NCBI GenBank assembly: GCA_022225965.2
Contig: JAKJXP020000006.1
Coordinates: 744,001 to 808,000, forward strand
DNA from: Diatrype stigma
Lineage: Eukaryota > Ascomycota > Sordariomycetes > Xylariales > Diatrypaceae
Length of the DNA stretch: 64,000 nt
Direction of reading: 5' to 3'
This document shows, in pieces, positions 37,301-48,714 of the stretch. Under the pieces are notes generated by a model. It did no database searches. It was not told the DNA's origin and saw nothing but the letters and a program-made list of their open reading frames with translations. Position 1 is the stretch's first letter. Every line of letters begins with the position of its first letter. Position numbers and translations under genes: made by a program.

Positions 37301-39342
37301 TATATTGTTGTTTGGTGGCACCCAATGAACTACGTTCGATTATGCACCGTATACCAAGGATCATTGACTAAAGAGACGTCCTGGTGTTTGGGGATGCTCG
37401 AGCACTTTTACTTATACACACACTACACACACACGCGTTCTCTCTCTCTTTCTCCTTCAGCCAACGAAAGCTCGTCTCGCTAATAGCAAGGGAATGAAGC
37501 CGCTTGAGAGAACGAACAGAAAAGATGTATGGTTCGGCGCAGGCATGCGGGGAACCCAACGTAGTACCTGAAGCTTGCTAAGGAAGACCTTCAACCTTTC
37601 GGGAGCGCGTGAAGCCCCTGAACCCTGATGGAAACATGGCTTGCGTGGCCTCTCCGATGGTAACTCGTCATGCCACCCTCGTGGGAAGCCCCGACGAGGG
37701 CAACAAGTATTTCAGTATGTCGACGTTGGCTACTTCGTGGGTCGAACGTAGGTCTTGCCGCAGCTCAACCCCTGCGCTGAGAGCGGGGTGGGGAAAGGGG
37801 GGGCTACTATGACTGCATGCTATGGATAACGATGTAACTCTCAATGGATGTTGCATCACTTGGTATATCCTGATCTGGAGAAATGTCCTGGTGATCGCAG
37901 ATCGTTTCTTGACTCTTGTGTTGGAATAAGCAGGCAGCCAGTACCAAGTAGTCTAGGAGCTGTTGCTGTTGCTGCTGCATGATCGCAGCAAACGGTCAAC
38001 GTCTCGGTCGGATTCGAGTTGGTGGAATGAAAGCAGGTTTGGCTCGTGGGTGGCATGGTTGGCAGATTCGAAGTCAGACATGCAGCCTCCTACATGTTTA
38101 GCGAGGTTAAATTGCGGAGATTGGCTGCTTCTTTACTGATGGGGGTCTTCTAAATGACCATGATCGCCGATATAAGCCTGGTTCGACCAAGCCTCGCAAA
38201 AGAAATGCTAGAGAGGACAAAAGAAAAGAGAAGAAAAAAGAAGGCATTGATTCTGTAAGGTAGCAGTTGGGGCGAACGAGACCTCGTCGTGGCTGCCTGT
38301 CTGTGAAAGAGAACGAGGGGTAGGAACCGTAGCATTTAGCCAGTGCACGTAGACCAGACGTTGAGAGTCTGGGGATGAGCCAGCATGTTGCTGAATTCAT
38401 AGTCGGCGATCTCTGCATGGGGACAAGGATATGCCCATCAGATCTTGGTAATTAGGACACTGTGCGATATATAGGCTTCTTTACCCCATTGCCATTACCT
38501 GCTTATCTGTATACAGTCGTAGTCTTGACTCTTACTTACATACGCAAGAACATGTATACCTATTGTAGGTATACACGGATGACTATGTATATAGTACGTT
38601 GCAGTTAGATAAATGCGTCCGGATAATTCGACCAACCAGGAATAAAACCTGGTTTTCGGAGCTCAGGGTTCAGGGTGTCATGGGCGAGCTGCCTATGAGA
38701 GACGGGGGCCCGGGGCCGGGGGACTTTCGGCATCGCCGGGAGACTAGTATAGGAGTTCTGTATAGGTAAGGTAGTCTATTTCTATTCATGTTCTGCTCAA
38801 GTGGACAGTCGTCTACAGACTACACTATGCTTTTCGAATGATCTACGTATTGAGACGTATGAGACCTTAGCAAAGGCTCCGATCTGCATCGTATTATTAC
38901 CGGAACATTTATATTTATCATTTCTGACAGATCTTGCAGGTTGGCATGTGGGTTGTCACTAAGGTAGCCTACAGACTACTTATGTAGGTAGGTAAGGGGC
39001 AAGACATGATGTGGACTACCTACCTACCTAGGTACTTATGTAGCCTATATGCAATGCAAGCGGACATGGGGGGCAACAAGAACGGCGAACAACCCAGACA
39101 TAGACTGCCAGGTGCTTGCTATGCAAGATCGTTGACAACATAGTGGATAGTATCGACTCTTCATTAATGCCGTTCTATGGGCCTTGGCACTACCAACCAT
39201 CCTGTCGTCCACCTTGATATGTAAACGTTTTCGGCAAGCACTGAAAAACGTGCCGGAGCATGATTGGCTCGTACCTTTCCCCTAGGTACGCCGTAGATTG
39301 GCAAAATATATTGCAAGCATCATGCAGGCTGCAGACTGGCAG
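34358..39342. other. Gene-poor 5 kb intergenic region
   Basis: The longest stretch without a gene I can support. Frames up to about 150 codons exist (for example 35437-35895 +), but they lack ATG starts in the right place, domains or splice partners. Contents: promoter side of NAC beta (34358-34480), a GGGCTT hexamer run (34876-34915), purine-rich GGGGAAGGGGGGAGAG near 36333, a GGGGGCCCGGGGCCGGGGG block at 38704, and dense ACCTACCTAGGTA motifs at 38985-39040. Composition is normal, so it is not a RIP block. Confidence 0.5.
34876..34915 (+). repeat. GGGCTT tandem hexamer repeat
   Basis: Seven or so copies of GGGCTT with one-base G insertions in the later ones. Four or more G-triplets spaced by CTT meet the usual G-quadruplex pattern on the + strand. 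Confidence 0.8.
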
Positions 39343-40876
39343 TCAACCTTTCTGAACAACAAGATCGGTTCTCAAGATCCATTTTTCTCCAGCGGTGACA
39401 TCTCGACCCTCGTGCTTTCCCATGCGATGCGGTGGTTAGCTGTGTTGTTACGGTGCCAGGGGAATGCCACCGTTGGTTATTAATCATGGCGGTGATCGCG
39501 GGGATAGGCAATAGGCAGGGCCGAATATACATAGTACACTCACCAATAGACAGTCATCACCATGCTTATGGAGAAGCAGCATCCCGGTCTCAGGGGCTAC
39601 TACGATGGCCTCTTCTTCCACTTTGCGATTCTGGGGGTAGAAAACCGTCTCTCCGCCACCAGCCGGGGATGCCAAGTAGAGAAGCAGGGTCCATGTGGTT
39701 TTGCCACTGACAGTACTATTGGCAGTGCCCGGTGGCTGGCCTGCAGATGGCATTGGCATGGACACGGCGTTGGAATCATCATCTGAAGTATCGAGTTAGC
39801 TCCATGTGGACAGCGTCCGCCCTGGGGAGTGGGCGCTGCGTACGACATGCTGTGTAAAACGGGTATGCGAGGTGCGAATACGGGGAAAGGCGGACAGGGA
39901 TGGATGAGATGATGCATATACATAGTTCAACTGCAGCCGCTAATGCTATAATAAGCGCGCCTGTAAGCCCGCTTGGAGGCAAAGCTTGGAGGGGGGTAAA
40001 GTTATGCTATCTACATAGCGCTAGGGAAAGTTTGTAATTGGGTTCGTAGTTCATCATACAGTTGAGAAAAAGGGGGAGAACGAAATGATGGCTAAGCTAT
40101 CCAGGATTCTGGGCAAGTGGCCTAGCACTAAGCTGAGCACGGAATCATGCATTTATTACATCGGCTGAGAGAGTGACATCACTTGCTTGGACAGCTTGCG
40201 GTATATAAGTATACTCATACATTAGAAAGAGTGGCATAGTAATACGGCAGAACAAAAAGGTAGAGAGAGATTTGAGGAACATCCCACTCACAGTGACAGT
40301 CAAAAAACTGACCAGGCGAGTAACGATAGACTCTAATGTTAGGATTCAAGCCGATGACATCACCACCCCTGAATATAGTCATAGTCATAGTTAGTCGGCA
40401 TGTTCCATGGGACATTCTCGGCTGGGCCCGAGGTGAAAGCACCCGCCTTAGCTGCGCGAGGCAATCAAGGGAGGGAAGCGAAAGGGCCCGGGAAGGCCTC
40501 ACCACAGATGCTTAATGGCATCATCCAGTACAACGTCCTTCAACCCTGTCTCAAACCAAAGCCGCTGGGAGAAGGCGGGGTCATCGACCTGGAAACGGTC
40601 GTTCTGTCTCACTGCCTCTCCGCGCTTGGGGCGGCCGGGCGTGGTCGTCAAGGGCAGAGTGTTGAGGAAGCTGAGATAGTCTCGACACAAGCTCTTGGGC
40701 CAGAAGTTGTAGATCGCGGTGATGATGTGCTCGAATCCGGGCGATGGGTATGCCAAAGTTAGATCTGTAACGGGTAGCAGGGGCCGAAACGGTGGCCAGT
40801 TAGGTGCGACTGGTGGATGCTCGTGGCTTGCAGGAGACAGCGTCTTCTTAGACTTCAGGTTCTTAGCCTTGCCCAT
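39343..40876 (-). CDS. 2-oxoglutarate/Fe(II) oxygenase, prolyl-4-hydroxylase type
   Basis: P4H-like dioxygenase; substrate unknown. Exons are 40876-40503, 40368-40292, 39782-39544 and 39414-39343 (introns 134, 509 and 129 bp), giving 253 residues. The double-stranded beta-helix motifs appear only after splicing: PNIRVYRYSPGQFFDCHYDD supplies the H-x-D iron ligands His150 and Asp152 (split across exons 2/3). WTLLLYLASP and GGGETVFYP follow. The last small exon adds distal His231 and Lys241 for 2-oxoglutarate (LLHEGRDVTAGEKWILRTDL). The N-terminus is basic (MGKAKNLKSKK). Intron 2 is long for this genome. The product resembles fungal proteins annotated simply as oxidoreductase-domain or 2OG-Fe(II) oxygenase. 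There is no signal peptide, so it is probably nuclear or cytosolic. Confidence 0.88.
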
Positions 40877-41996
40877 TTCGGATACCTAGGTATGCGGTTA
40901 AGTCTTAAAGAAAGGGGCTGCCAAGAACGGCAAGTGGGCGATGGCAATGAAGAACCGCGCAGGGAATGTTTACCCGGATGCAGCCGGGTGGCAGTTAGAT
41001 GGTAGGGGTGCGTGCAAAGTAGGTCGTGGTTGGAAGGTTGGAAGTGCAATACGAGAGCTGGATCCGGTCCCGGGCAACATCAGATCGGCTCGAGTAGCAG
41101 AAGTAGTAGGAAACCAGGTAGGTGGAACTCGAGCCGAGATCCAAGATAGTTCCCGTTCCCGCCCCTTGGTGCCCGATCCCCATCCCTGTCAAAGTTTTGT
41201 GGATTTATTTGTTGGGGCACCGCCTAGTCTATAGGCTATAGCAGACCTATAGGCGGCCACGTTCGTGTCAGCCCGACAGGGATGGAAACTCCTGCGACTG
41301 CAAAGCGATGATCGCCCTCCCTGCTTGTCTGCAGAACCTCCAACCTGACATCCATCTAGCCATCTTATCTGATCCGGCTCTCGTTCAATTTTCGTCTAAC
41401 GGCTAGGTTCTCGTCTAACGGCTAGGCAGCTGAACATTCGGTTATCCCTGCATCCATCTGTGTTAACTGCCCTTGATCATTCGTTGATGCAAGCGCATGC
41501 CAGTATGTGAGAGCCTTTACAGGAATTACGGCGATGCAATGTGGACGTACTATGTGCTTCGTACTGTCGGACTGTATAGCGAGTTATGAACTTCAACAGT
41601 TCACCGACTAACTAGATCATTTACATCATATCCTTATTTTCCACGTCCTTCGACACGACAAGTTACACTACCTTGTTCTTCTGCACCAAACTAATGGATG
41701 CCAGCTAAGCCCATGGCCCCTGACTTGGTAAAGTATCATGTCCTGTTCGAGACTGGTGCCCTATAGCTATTGCCTATTGGTGCGGCTGTGAGATTGGTTG
41801 AGAGACATCCTCCACAATGTGGCCATGCCTCCTTTCCCTACCCTCCAGACGAACCCCGGATTGACGCATCCTAGCTAGCTAGTATAGGGGCCAGTATGAA
41901 GTGCGGAGTACAGTATTTCCCATCTGGGCTCGGGGCTCGTCCTCGTAGGTATAAGAAGACCGGTGAGGTCTAGACCGTGGTCTCTTGCCCAGCCTC
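40877..41996. other. Intergenic region between 2OG oxygenase and orphan gene
   Basis: About 1.1 kb, a divergent promoter region. It has an ATACCTAGGTATGC palindrome at 40885-40898 just upstream of the oxygenase start and a direct repeat of a 17-base unit (TCTCGTCTAACGGCTAGG type) near 41392-41427. No gene seen. Confidence 0.45.
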
Positions 41997-42761
41997 ATGT
42001 TCAACCCGTCCTTCCCCATCTTTAGAACCGTCTTCACTGTTGCCAAGATGAGTATGCTCACAGCATACTGCGATTGGCTCAATGTTGTCCTTGATTGCCA
42101 TAGTGGATATCAGCCAAGTCGTGTCGAGACGTTTCGATTCAGACAGGACCCTGTCCCATTGCCCCTCTACAGCGCCGAAGACATAGATGCCATGTTGAAC
42201 TTTTACCGGATCAGGCTGAACCACACCCAGAATACCAATTTGGCTCGAAGACGAAAGCTGCTCCACGATCGACTCTGCCAAGAAATGACCAGGGCTTACA
42301 AAGCCCTTTATATTAAAGAGCCATGTGAAGCAGGAATCGAATACTTCACAGTTCCATTGAAGCATATCCAAGCGGCCCTAAGATGGGCCATCAAGTTGAG
42401 AGACTACGACGAGGCCCATCCTGTTAACCAGTCAGAACTTTCCTTCGCTGCCAGTGATGGCGAGGCCCGGAAGTGTTGGCGGCGGTTCAAGCTCGATGGT
42501 ATACGGCACTGTCTCCTATTATTGGTTCAGCTCCTCGAGCTGATGGTTCCCCAGTACCACGAGTTCTGGGAAGAAGCCGAAGAGAGTCTCGGGCGGGAGG
42601 ACTGGCACACTCAATTCATCTACGACTCCAAGAACTCCCAGGACAGCACGCTACGGGAGCATCCGAGGATGAGCGACGTTCTGTGGCATGATACGTCCCC
42701 CAGCGACAGGCTGGAGGGTCTAGTTCAAACGGGAAACACCCAAAACGAAGATAATTGGTGA
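41997..42761 (+). CDS. Uncharacterised protein, helical
   Basis: Uninterrupted frame of 254 residues from ATG 41997, ending in a TGA at 42759. I recognise no family. It looks helical and charged, with no signal peptide or membrane segment. The middle has long amphipathic stretches (LARRRKLLHDRLCQEMTRAY, LKHIQAALRWAIKLRDYDEA) and the second half a hydrophobic run (DGIRHCLLLLVQLLELMV) followed by an acidic tail. An in-frame ATG (MSMLTAYCDWL) 17 codons later is an alternative start. Codon composition is more even than in the GC-rich conserved genes. A real but lineage-restricted gene is likelier than chance, though expression is unproven. Confidence 0.55.
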   Translation: MFNPSFPIFRTVFTVAKMSMLTAYCDWLNVVLDCHSGYQPSRVETFRFRQDPVPLPLYSAEDIDAMLNFYRIRLNHTQNTNLARRRKLLHDRLCQEMTRAYKALYIKEPCEAGIEYFTVPLKHIQAALRWAIKLRDYDEAHPVNQSELSFAASDGEARKCWRRFKLDGIRHCLLLLVQLLELMVPQYHEFWEEAEESLGREDWHTQFIYDSKNSQDSTLREHPRMSDVLWHDTSPSDRLEGLVQTGNTQNEDNW

Positions 42762-44084
42762 CTAGGGTAACATCTGCATCTTCACAGGCTTGACTAACGG
42801 CTTGGCAGCTGAATGGCTTGATAGCAAACTGGGCGAAGACTTATGAAGTGGCCGGAACACACACCGAACAGACCGAGATATGGGACTAAGCTATGGTTCA
42901 GGATAGGAAGCGATGGTTTGTCAGAACAAATATAAGCACGCAATGTATACTTAGCTAGGCAGACTGGCAACTGGCCAGGTATTAAAAGACTACCCATATT
43001 ACTATCTAGCCCGGCCTGTAAAGGGGTTTCCATCTATACCCCCATTACCCCTATAAAACCGTTTGCACATGATCGTGAGACTGGGAGTGATGGATTATTA
43101 TATTTTACGAAAACTGTTGCAATGCAGAAACACTGCAGGGCTTACAGTAGCTCGAAGAAGACTGTGAATCGGTGGCGAGTGCATCATCTTGAGAAGTTGT
43201 AGATAGATTATCTCACACCACATACCTGACCAAGTACAGACTGCAGGTCTAGTAGACCACCATACTGCTGCATACCGTACCCTGGAAATAGCCTTTGCCT
43301 ACCTATGGTAGCCAAGGTAGCTGAGGAAAGTGTGCACTCGCTCATGTGAGGTGCTCTTTGGGGGAAAATGCACGAGGGGCAGTCTACATATGTATGCACT
43401 CAGGTGCATATCTGCAATACCTACGATACGAGTCTTACAAGTCAGTTTCCTGATCACTAATGCGGCTTATGACCCTTACGTGATGCGGTGCAACTTGCCT
43501 ACATACCAGCATACCTACTTAATAGGTACCAAGTTGGTAATATACTAGGTAAGTTTTTGTATAGGTATCTTTCTATGTTGGGTGCGGCATCGTGAGACAT
43601 GCTCAGGAGGTTGTGCAAACGCTAGTTATAACTTATAAACCTGCCAACCCGTAAAATAAAATAAGCCGATGTGGCATGTATGTATTTGTTTATTCACCGT
43701 AGTTAGTACTATCCGTAGTGCTAAGGCCGCGGCCTACATGTACTAAGTAGTCTAAGATCAGCGGGGATCGGCCAGCCCTGGAAGTCCCACGCGACCCCAG
43801 AAAAGATTTGGAGACCCTGGAGTTATAGCGTGGAATACTGCAACTTCACTTCACTTGCACCCCCCAAAACTCCCCCAAAACCCCCCCAAAACACCCGGCA
43901 CATGCACAACTGATGGCTTCTACCAACTACACCAACTCCCCTCCCTAACGCCGCACCCGGACCTCTCGACTGTACAATACACGTACCGGGCAAATCTCCA
44001 GATCAGGATAACAGCTTCCGTTTCTGGCCCATCGAAGAATAATCAGTACCTGCCGTATACATCTACATACACAGGCCACCCAAG
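42762..44084. other. Intergenic region before AIM11
   Basis: About 1.3 kb. It contains GTAGGTA/TACCTAC motifs (43293, 43500-43570), an AACCCCCC/AAAACTCCCCC C-rich run at 43860-43893, and a pyrimidine/adenine-rich leader before the AIM11 start. Open frames are short. No gene supported. Confidence 0.45.
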
Positions 44085-44720
44085 ATGTGGTCTTTCGGAA
44101 CAACCATGACCATAGCCCACGACAGGCAAGACCACCAGCAGAAGCAGCAACACGACCAGAAGGACTCAGCCATACCTTCTTCCGAACCACCTACACAGCC
44201 TACGACAGCGACACGACCGCCTGCTGGAGCGCCAAGTGCTGTTGCGTTGCCAGATACAACCCGAGATGCATACGCCCGACCGTCCTCAACCTCGCAGCGA
44301 ACACTCAAACAATTAGGTCTATTCTTTGCCGGAGCAGGTTTCCTCGGTCTATCTACACTAGTCACAAGGCGATCCGTCGTGAAGAAGCGCCTAGCAACGA
44401 TACCCAGCTTCTACACGCCGAGCAACCGCCCCGTGAACACGCTCCCTGCCGATAGTAGCCTCATAGCACTCGAAGCACTCAGTTTGGCTACGCTGAACGT
44501 CACAGGCTTCGGTATCATGTGTACCGGCGGCTTATCCTGGGCATTCGATATATCCTCGCTCGAAGACTTACGCCAGAAGTCGCGGAGACACCTCGGTGAA
44601 TCAGGCGGTCACGCGGATGAGGAGGCGGAAAAGGAGATCGAGGAATGGGTCACCAAAATGCTCGGAAGGAAAGAAGAAAGCGAAGACAAGGCTGGCTCGT
44701 TGCCCAAAAAAGACACATAA
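44085..44720 (+). CDS. AIM11: AIM11-family mitochondrial membrane protein
   Basis: AIM11 (altered inheritance of mitochondria 11) is a small conserved fungal membrane protein of unknown biochemical role. Single exon, 211 residues. The N-terminal 70 residues are Gln/Pro/Thr/Ala-rich and unstructured. The conserved part starts TLKQLGLFFAGAGFLGLSTL followed by VTRRSVVKKRLATIPSFYTP and SNRPVN, then a second hydrophobic segment (LEALSLATLNVTGFGIMCTG) and AFDISSLEDLRQKSRRHL. Two membrane helices are predicted. The tail is acidic/basic low-complexity. The start ATG follows the leader directly; no in-frame ATG lies upstream before a stop. Confidence 0.9.
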   Translation: MWSFGTTMTIAHDRQDHQQKQQHDQKDSAIPSSEPPTQPTTATRPPAGAPSAVALPDTTRDAYARPSSTSQRTLKQLGLFFAGAGFLGLSTLVTRRSVVKKRLATIPSFYTPSNRPVNTLPADSSLIALEALSLATLNVTGFGIMCTGGLSWAFDISSLEDLRQKSRRHLGESGGHADEEAEKEIEEWVTKMLGRKEESEDKAGSLPKKDT

Positions 44721-45696
44721 CAATGAACAAAATAAACACCGTAAACAGCACAAACAACTACAGTATATTTAAGTCTCAAAATCATGACATGACATGGTAC
44801 GGTATGGTACGGCACGGCATGGCACGGCATGGTACAGCACGGCATGGCATGGCATGCTTTCGGGCCATACTATACCTTCGATAGCGCGGAGCGCAGTGCA
44901 AATGCAGATAACCTGCACTGCGTATCGGCTTTCTAGCCAACCGACTGCCACCCACTATGGACTGCCCTTGCGTCCCCCCCTCGACCTTGAAGCTGGATGG
45001 CGAAATGCAACATCAGCCATCAGCCATAAACCGTCAGCCTTGGATTGGTTTCTCGGTTCGAGGAGACTTACATCCCCGCAAGCCACCCAGACAACTAGCG
45101 TTGTAGTGGCCCTGTAGCAGACAATCAGATGCCCATGCTGCCCTTTCCCCTGGTCGGGCAAATTAACACTGTGGGAGACATCGTCCCGATCTAGGACCAT
45201 GAAGACTCGGGCCTGGATCAAGAAAACCAACCCCACTAGTCACCCTTTGCAACTTCCGGCCACCCGTCGTGTCCAGATATATGCAATTTTTTGATGCTTG
45301 CCGATTGGAAGCCATCGCCAATGCCCCGACCTCTCGGTTGGTTTTGATATGTTGGTCCACCCGTCTCTACCGCAAATGTTGAGGTAGACTAGTCTTCACT
45401 GCAACGACATTTGTGGCTTCCTTAGCTTATGCTGACGCTTGAACTTCTTCTCCCTTCATGCGGTACCATGGACCCGCACCCTCATGAAACCCTTCTGTGT
45501 ATTGCTTTTCTTCTGACGTTAGTGTAAATGTGAACTCTAACTTCAAGCGGAAACCCTCGTCTAAGAGCCCAATCAGTCAGTATGCCTCGTACGTCTATAT
45601 ATACTTGATGACTCGGGACCCAGCTCTCGAGTGTAACGGAACTAGACATAGCATTCGGACTTAATTTGTAGAGTTCTAAGACATGAGATATAAGAC
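44721..45696. other. Intergenic region after AIM11
   Basis: About 975 bp. The first 150 bp carry a GGYAY pentamer tandem repeat (listed separately), in what should be the AIM11 3' UTR or just beyond. The rest has no recognisable coding frame. Confidence 0.45.
44783..44856 (+). repeat. Imperfect pentamer tandem repeat (GGYAY / GGCAYGGTAY)
   Basis: About 74 bases built of CATGG, TACGG and CACGG units (CATGGTACGG, CACGGCATGG and so on), about 60 bp past the AIM11 stop. The units nearly match their own reverse complement at the CATG core, so short hairpins are possible. Confidence 0.8.
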
Positions 45697-47215
45697 ATGG
45701 AAATATTCCATCTGTCTTACCACGTATGGGTCAAAGATTACCATTGGACAGCCAAGAAAGTACGAGTGCAGTCTCCCATCCTGAACCTCGAAAGAGCAAC
45801 TTCGCCACCAGTCTTCCGGCCCCAGGAAGGCAATAATCAGAACGAACCGAGGATCGCCTCCAGAATAGACGACCTCAGTGATGGTATACGTGGAGCAGAG
45901 TACCTAGCGGAAGCTCACGGCATTTTTATTCCGAACGAACCCCGGCGCCGCTGTATTCCGCTATGGGTGACTTACCAGCAAAGCAGCGGTACGGCTGAAG
46001 GTGGACAGACTGCGTTTGTGGATCTGGGGTCGAATATCAGCCGGAGCGGCCCCATTTCCAGAATATGCTGGGTGCCTAGTCATAGGACATCGGATGGCAA
46101 GCTGTACACAATCATTGGGGGCACACGAGTCTGGCGATCAGGCAGGAAAAACAACCAGAATACGGTGGTATGTGTTCAAGAGGAGGCTCTTCCAGAAAAG
46201 GCCAGGTTTATCTGGCTCTCTTCGGATGAACTATCACGCCTGGAGCCGATGAACGACATGGAAAAGCGGCGGATGTTTGACATGCACCTGAACATCATCT
46301 TGACGAACACTAGACCGCTGTCGGAAATCCAGCGGATCGTTTTCAGGATTGCCACATCTCCACGGAGTATTGACAATGGAAGGCGTGCCTTGCGTTCGAT
46401 CTTACATTGGGATCCCGAACCGCGCCTCTACTGGTCTGACGGCAGCGAATACGACCCCTTGGAGATAGAGGAATGCTACAGCGACGATGATTCGGAGCAG
46501 GAGGCAGAAGCAGTATACGAAGCTAGCCGATCGGTGCGGCCAGAAGTATGTCACCTGTGCCCCCAATTATTGCAGTCCAATGACACTGAACAACCAACCG
46601 TAGCATAATAGTAGATGCCGGAGTTGCAATTACCCAGGCCTGCACCCTACGCGCCTAGATCCGTTCCCGGAGCACTTTCACGGCGAAGACCGCGATTGTC
46701 CGCTCGGATCTTCCCACGACAAGCATTGCATCAGGGCCGCTCACTCTCCCAACGAATGCGTAATCCCACGAAGCGAGCCGCACATTCACTGCAACTCTCC
46801 GCAGCTCACACTGACCAAGGACGACGGCGACAAGGACGGCGACGAGGACGGCAACGATAACGATGAATCATCGTCCATGGATCTCGACACGCTACTGGAC
46901 TCCTTCGAAGCGAGAGAGGGAGACGACGAGCCTACCAGCGTCGGCGACTCGCCTCTCCAGTACGCCGACTACCCGAGCCCAGATTCGGCTCTCTCGCCAT
47001 CACCACCACCACCACCACCCCAACCCCAGGTCCCCGAGACCGCGCTGGACGCAGACGCGATGGCCGAGACGGCGACGGCGATGGCGATGACGCCGCTGGG
47101 CCCGCTGCCGGAGCTGGACTACCAGTTCACCGCCTTCGTGGAGCCGCCCACCTGGTTCCCGTGCGTCGACACCTCGGGCTTTGCGACCCCCGAGCCCCCC
47201 GAACTGATATCCTGA
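45697..47215 (+). CDS. Uncharacterised protein with Cys/His-rich middle region
   Basis: Exons are 45697-46545 and 46604-47215, joined by a 58-bp intron (GTATGT...TAG, phase 0), giving 486 residues. Without splicing, exon 1 stops at 46608 and exon 2 appears as a separate frame lacking a start. The N-terminal 280 residues form a plausible folded domain I do not recognise (IFIPNEPRRRCIPLWVTYQQ, SRICWVPSHRTSDGKLYTII, FIWLSSDELSRLEPMND). Exon 2 opens with a dense Cys/His run: Cys288-x2-Cys291, His307, His309, Cys315, His321, His324, Cys325, His330, Cys335, His343, His345, Cys346, which could bind zinc. The rest is acidic, then Pro-rich, ending in aromatic FVEPPTWFPCVDTSGF. No signal peptide. The intron is inferred from consensus and frame alone. 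Confidence 0.6.
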
Positions 47216-48587
47216 GAAATTTTCCTGTTTCGCTCAACCTCGAGGATGCTTAGCTAGGTAGTGGGGTCTGTTGCTGCTTCATAATACTTGATTGCTCAGC
47301 TCACGGGCAATGGGACTTTCTGGGTTTCCCTTCTCGATGAATCATCGCGGCGTCTGCTTCTTTTGTCTGTGTTTTCCATATGGCGTTCAAAAGCATAATA
47401 ATAATGCCCGTTTTTCTTGAACTTCCCGCTCCATCGCATCCGACGTCGACATTCATGCAGTTAAAGGGGGAGGGGGGCTACCTTACCTCCTTTTTCGACC
47501 GGATCCTTTGTTTTCAGCAATTTCATGGATTCATGCACCCTTGCTCGTCTCGTACCTTGACGCAAGCACTCCCCGGGAGTGTGTTTTTCTCGCGATGCTA
47601 GGGAGGTTAAGCTGTTTGAGGGGAACGAGTACTTCCCATTTCCCCTTTTTCAATTTTCAAATACATGGATGGCGTTCCAGCGTTACAAAAGTTGGGGGGA
47701 GGGGGTGTGTTTCTGCTTCGTGTCCAGGCATAGTAAAGGGTAGGTAGCTACCTACTGCTCTTCATTGGCGGATCTCTCGGATTGTTTTGCTCTTTTCGTA
47801 ATCGACAGAGCTACTACTTCGTACGCATCATTCATTCCTTGACGTCCTCAGAGGGTTCGGATACGCGGTCCAGCCTCTGGGTGTCAATTGAACCGAAGTA
47901 CGGTATAACTACGTACCTTTTAGCTGTACTTAGGTGGTACTGATCATGGAACAAAAAGCAAGCTATATTGAAAGGCTCTATCATGAAAGTGCTAAGTTTC
48001 CCTCCCCTTAGGTTGTCACCTTTCTATGCCCGAGCGATTTCATAATGCCCCCTTGACGATAACGGTGAATGATGATGCGCTAGCTCATCGTATAGATTCT
48101 CGCTTTCTCCAGTGCCCATTGAACCACTTCCCATGGATTGCTTAAAATACGTGACACCAACCAACACCTGTAGTTGGTTTGCTAGCTTCGGAAGTTCTTG
48201 TGAGGTTATATGTATTCAACGTCTATAAGACAATATCATAACAATTTAGATATAGCATCAACCCGCTTAGGTTCAAATTGTCAATAATACCAACAATACC
48301 GTCTTGCTTGATGGCCCAAATCGCAGCCCCCTTTAGCCGCTTCAAGCCGAGGACCTTAGCGGCACCAGCCCTACCCGCCCGCTTATCACGCTTTGGGACC
48401 TCACGCTTTATCTACCCACTAACTTCCAAGGTTGGTAACTAAGGCAAACTAGTTGCGCCGTAATGCACACAGAAAAACCGACAGAAAAACGACGTACGCA
48501 CCAAACGCGGGGTATATAGTGCTGAGTTTTTGCAAGATTTTCCATCAACAAACAGCTCGCTTCCCACCAAGGAAGCAAGCTTGAGTT
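47216..48587. other. Intergenic region before tRNA-Arg
   Basis: About 1.4 kb. It has G-rich AAAGGGGGAGGGGGG near 47463 and 47692, a GGTAGGTAGCTACCTACTG inverted arrangement near 47740, and moderate AT-richness from 48000 to 48300. No gene supported. Confidence 0.45.
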
Positions 48588-48701
48588 GGCCGCTTGGCCC
48601 AATGGTAAGGCGTCTGACTACGAGTACCTCTGTTCTTCTGCGAAAACAGTTGTATACCATTAGTAATCAGGAGATTCTGGGTTCGAGCCCCAGGGTGGTC
48701 A
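48588..48701 (+). tRNA. tRNA-Arg(ACG) with a 42-nt intron
   Basis: Folds as a complete tRNA. The acceptor arms GGCCGCT and GGTGGTC pair with wobbles, with A48701 as discriminator. The D arm is GCC/GGC. The anticodon stem is TCTGA (48613-48617) with TCAGG (48667-48671), and the anticodon ACG lies at 48620-48622. The T arm is CTGGG/CCCAG enclosing TTCGAGC. An intron of 42 nt (48624-48665) sits one base 3' of the anticodon, the normal eukaryotic place. B box GGTTCGAGCCC is intact. The A at position 34 would be edited to inosine to read CGU/CGC/CGA codons. Confidence 0.93.
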
Positions 48702-48709
48702 AATCTTTC

Positions 48710-48714
48710 TTTTT
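48710..48714 (+). terminator. RNA polymerase III terminator of tRNA-Arg
   Basis: A run of five T on the sense strand, 9 nt after the discriminator base, preceded by CTTTC. This is a standard Pol III stop. Confidence 0.75.

Noticed and set aside
46615..46860. Arg-rich frame beginning MPELQLPRP as a separate gene
   Set aside because: Alternate phase of exon 2 of the Cys/His orphan; the spliced frame explains the region better.
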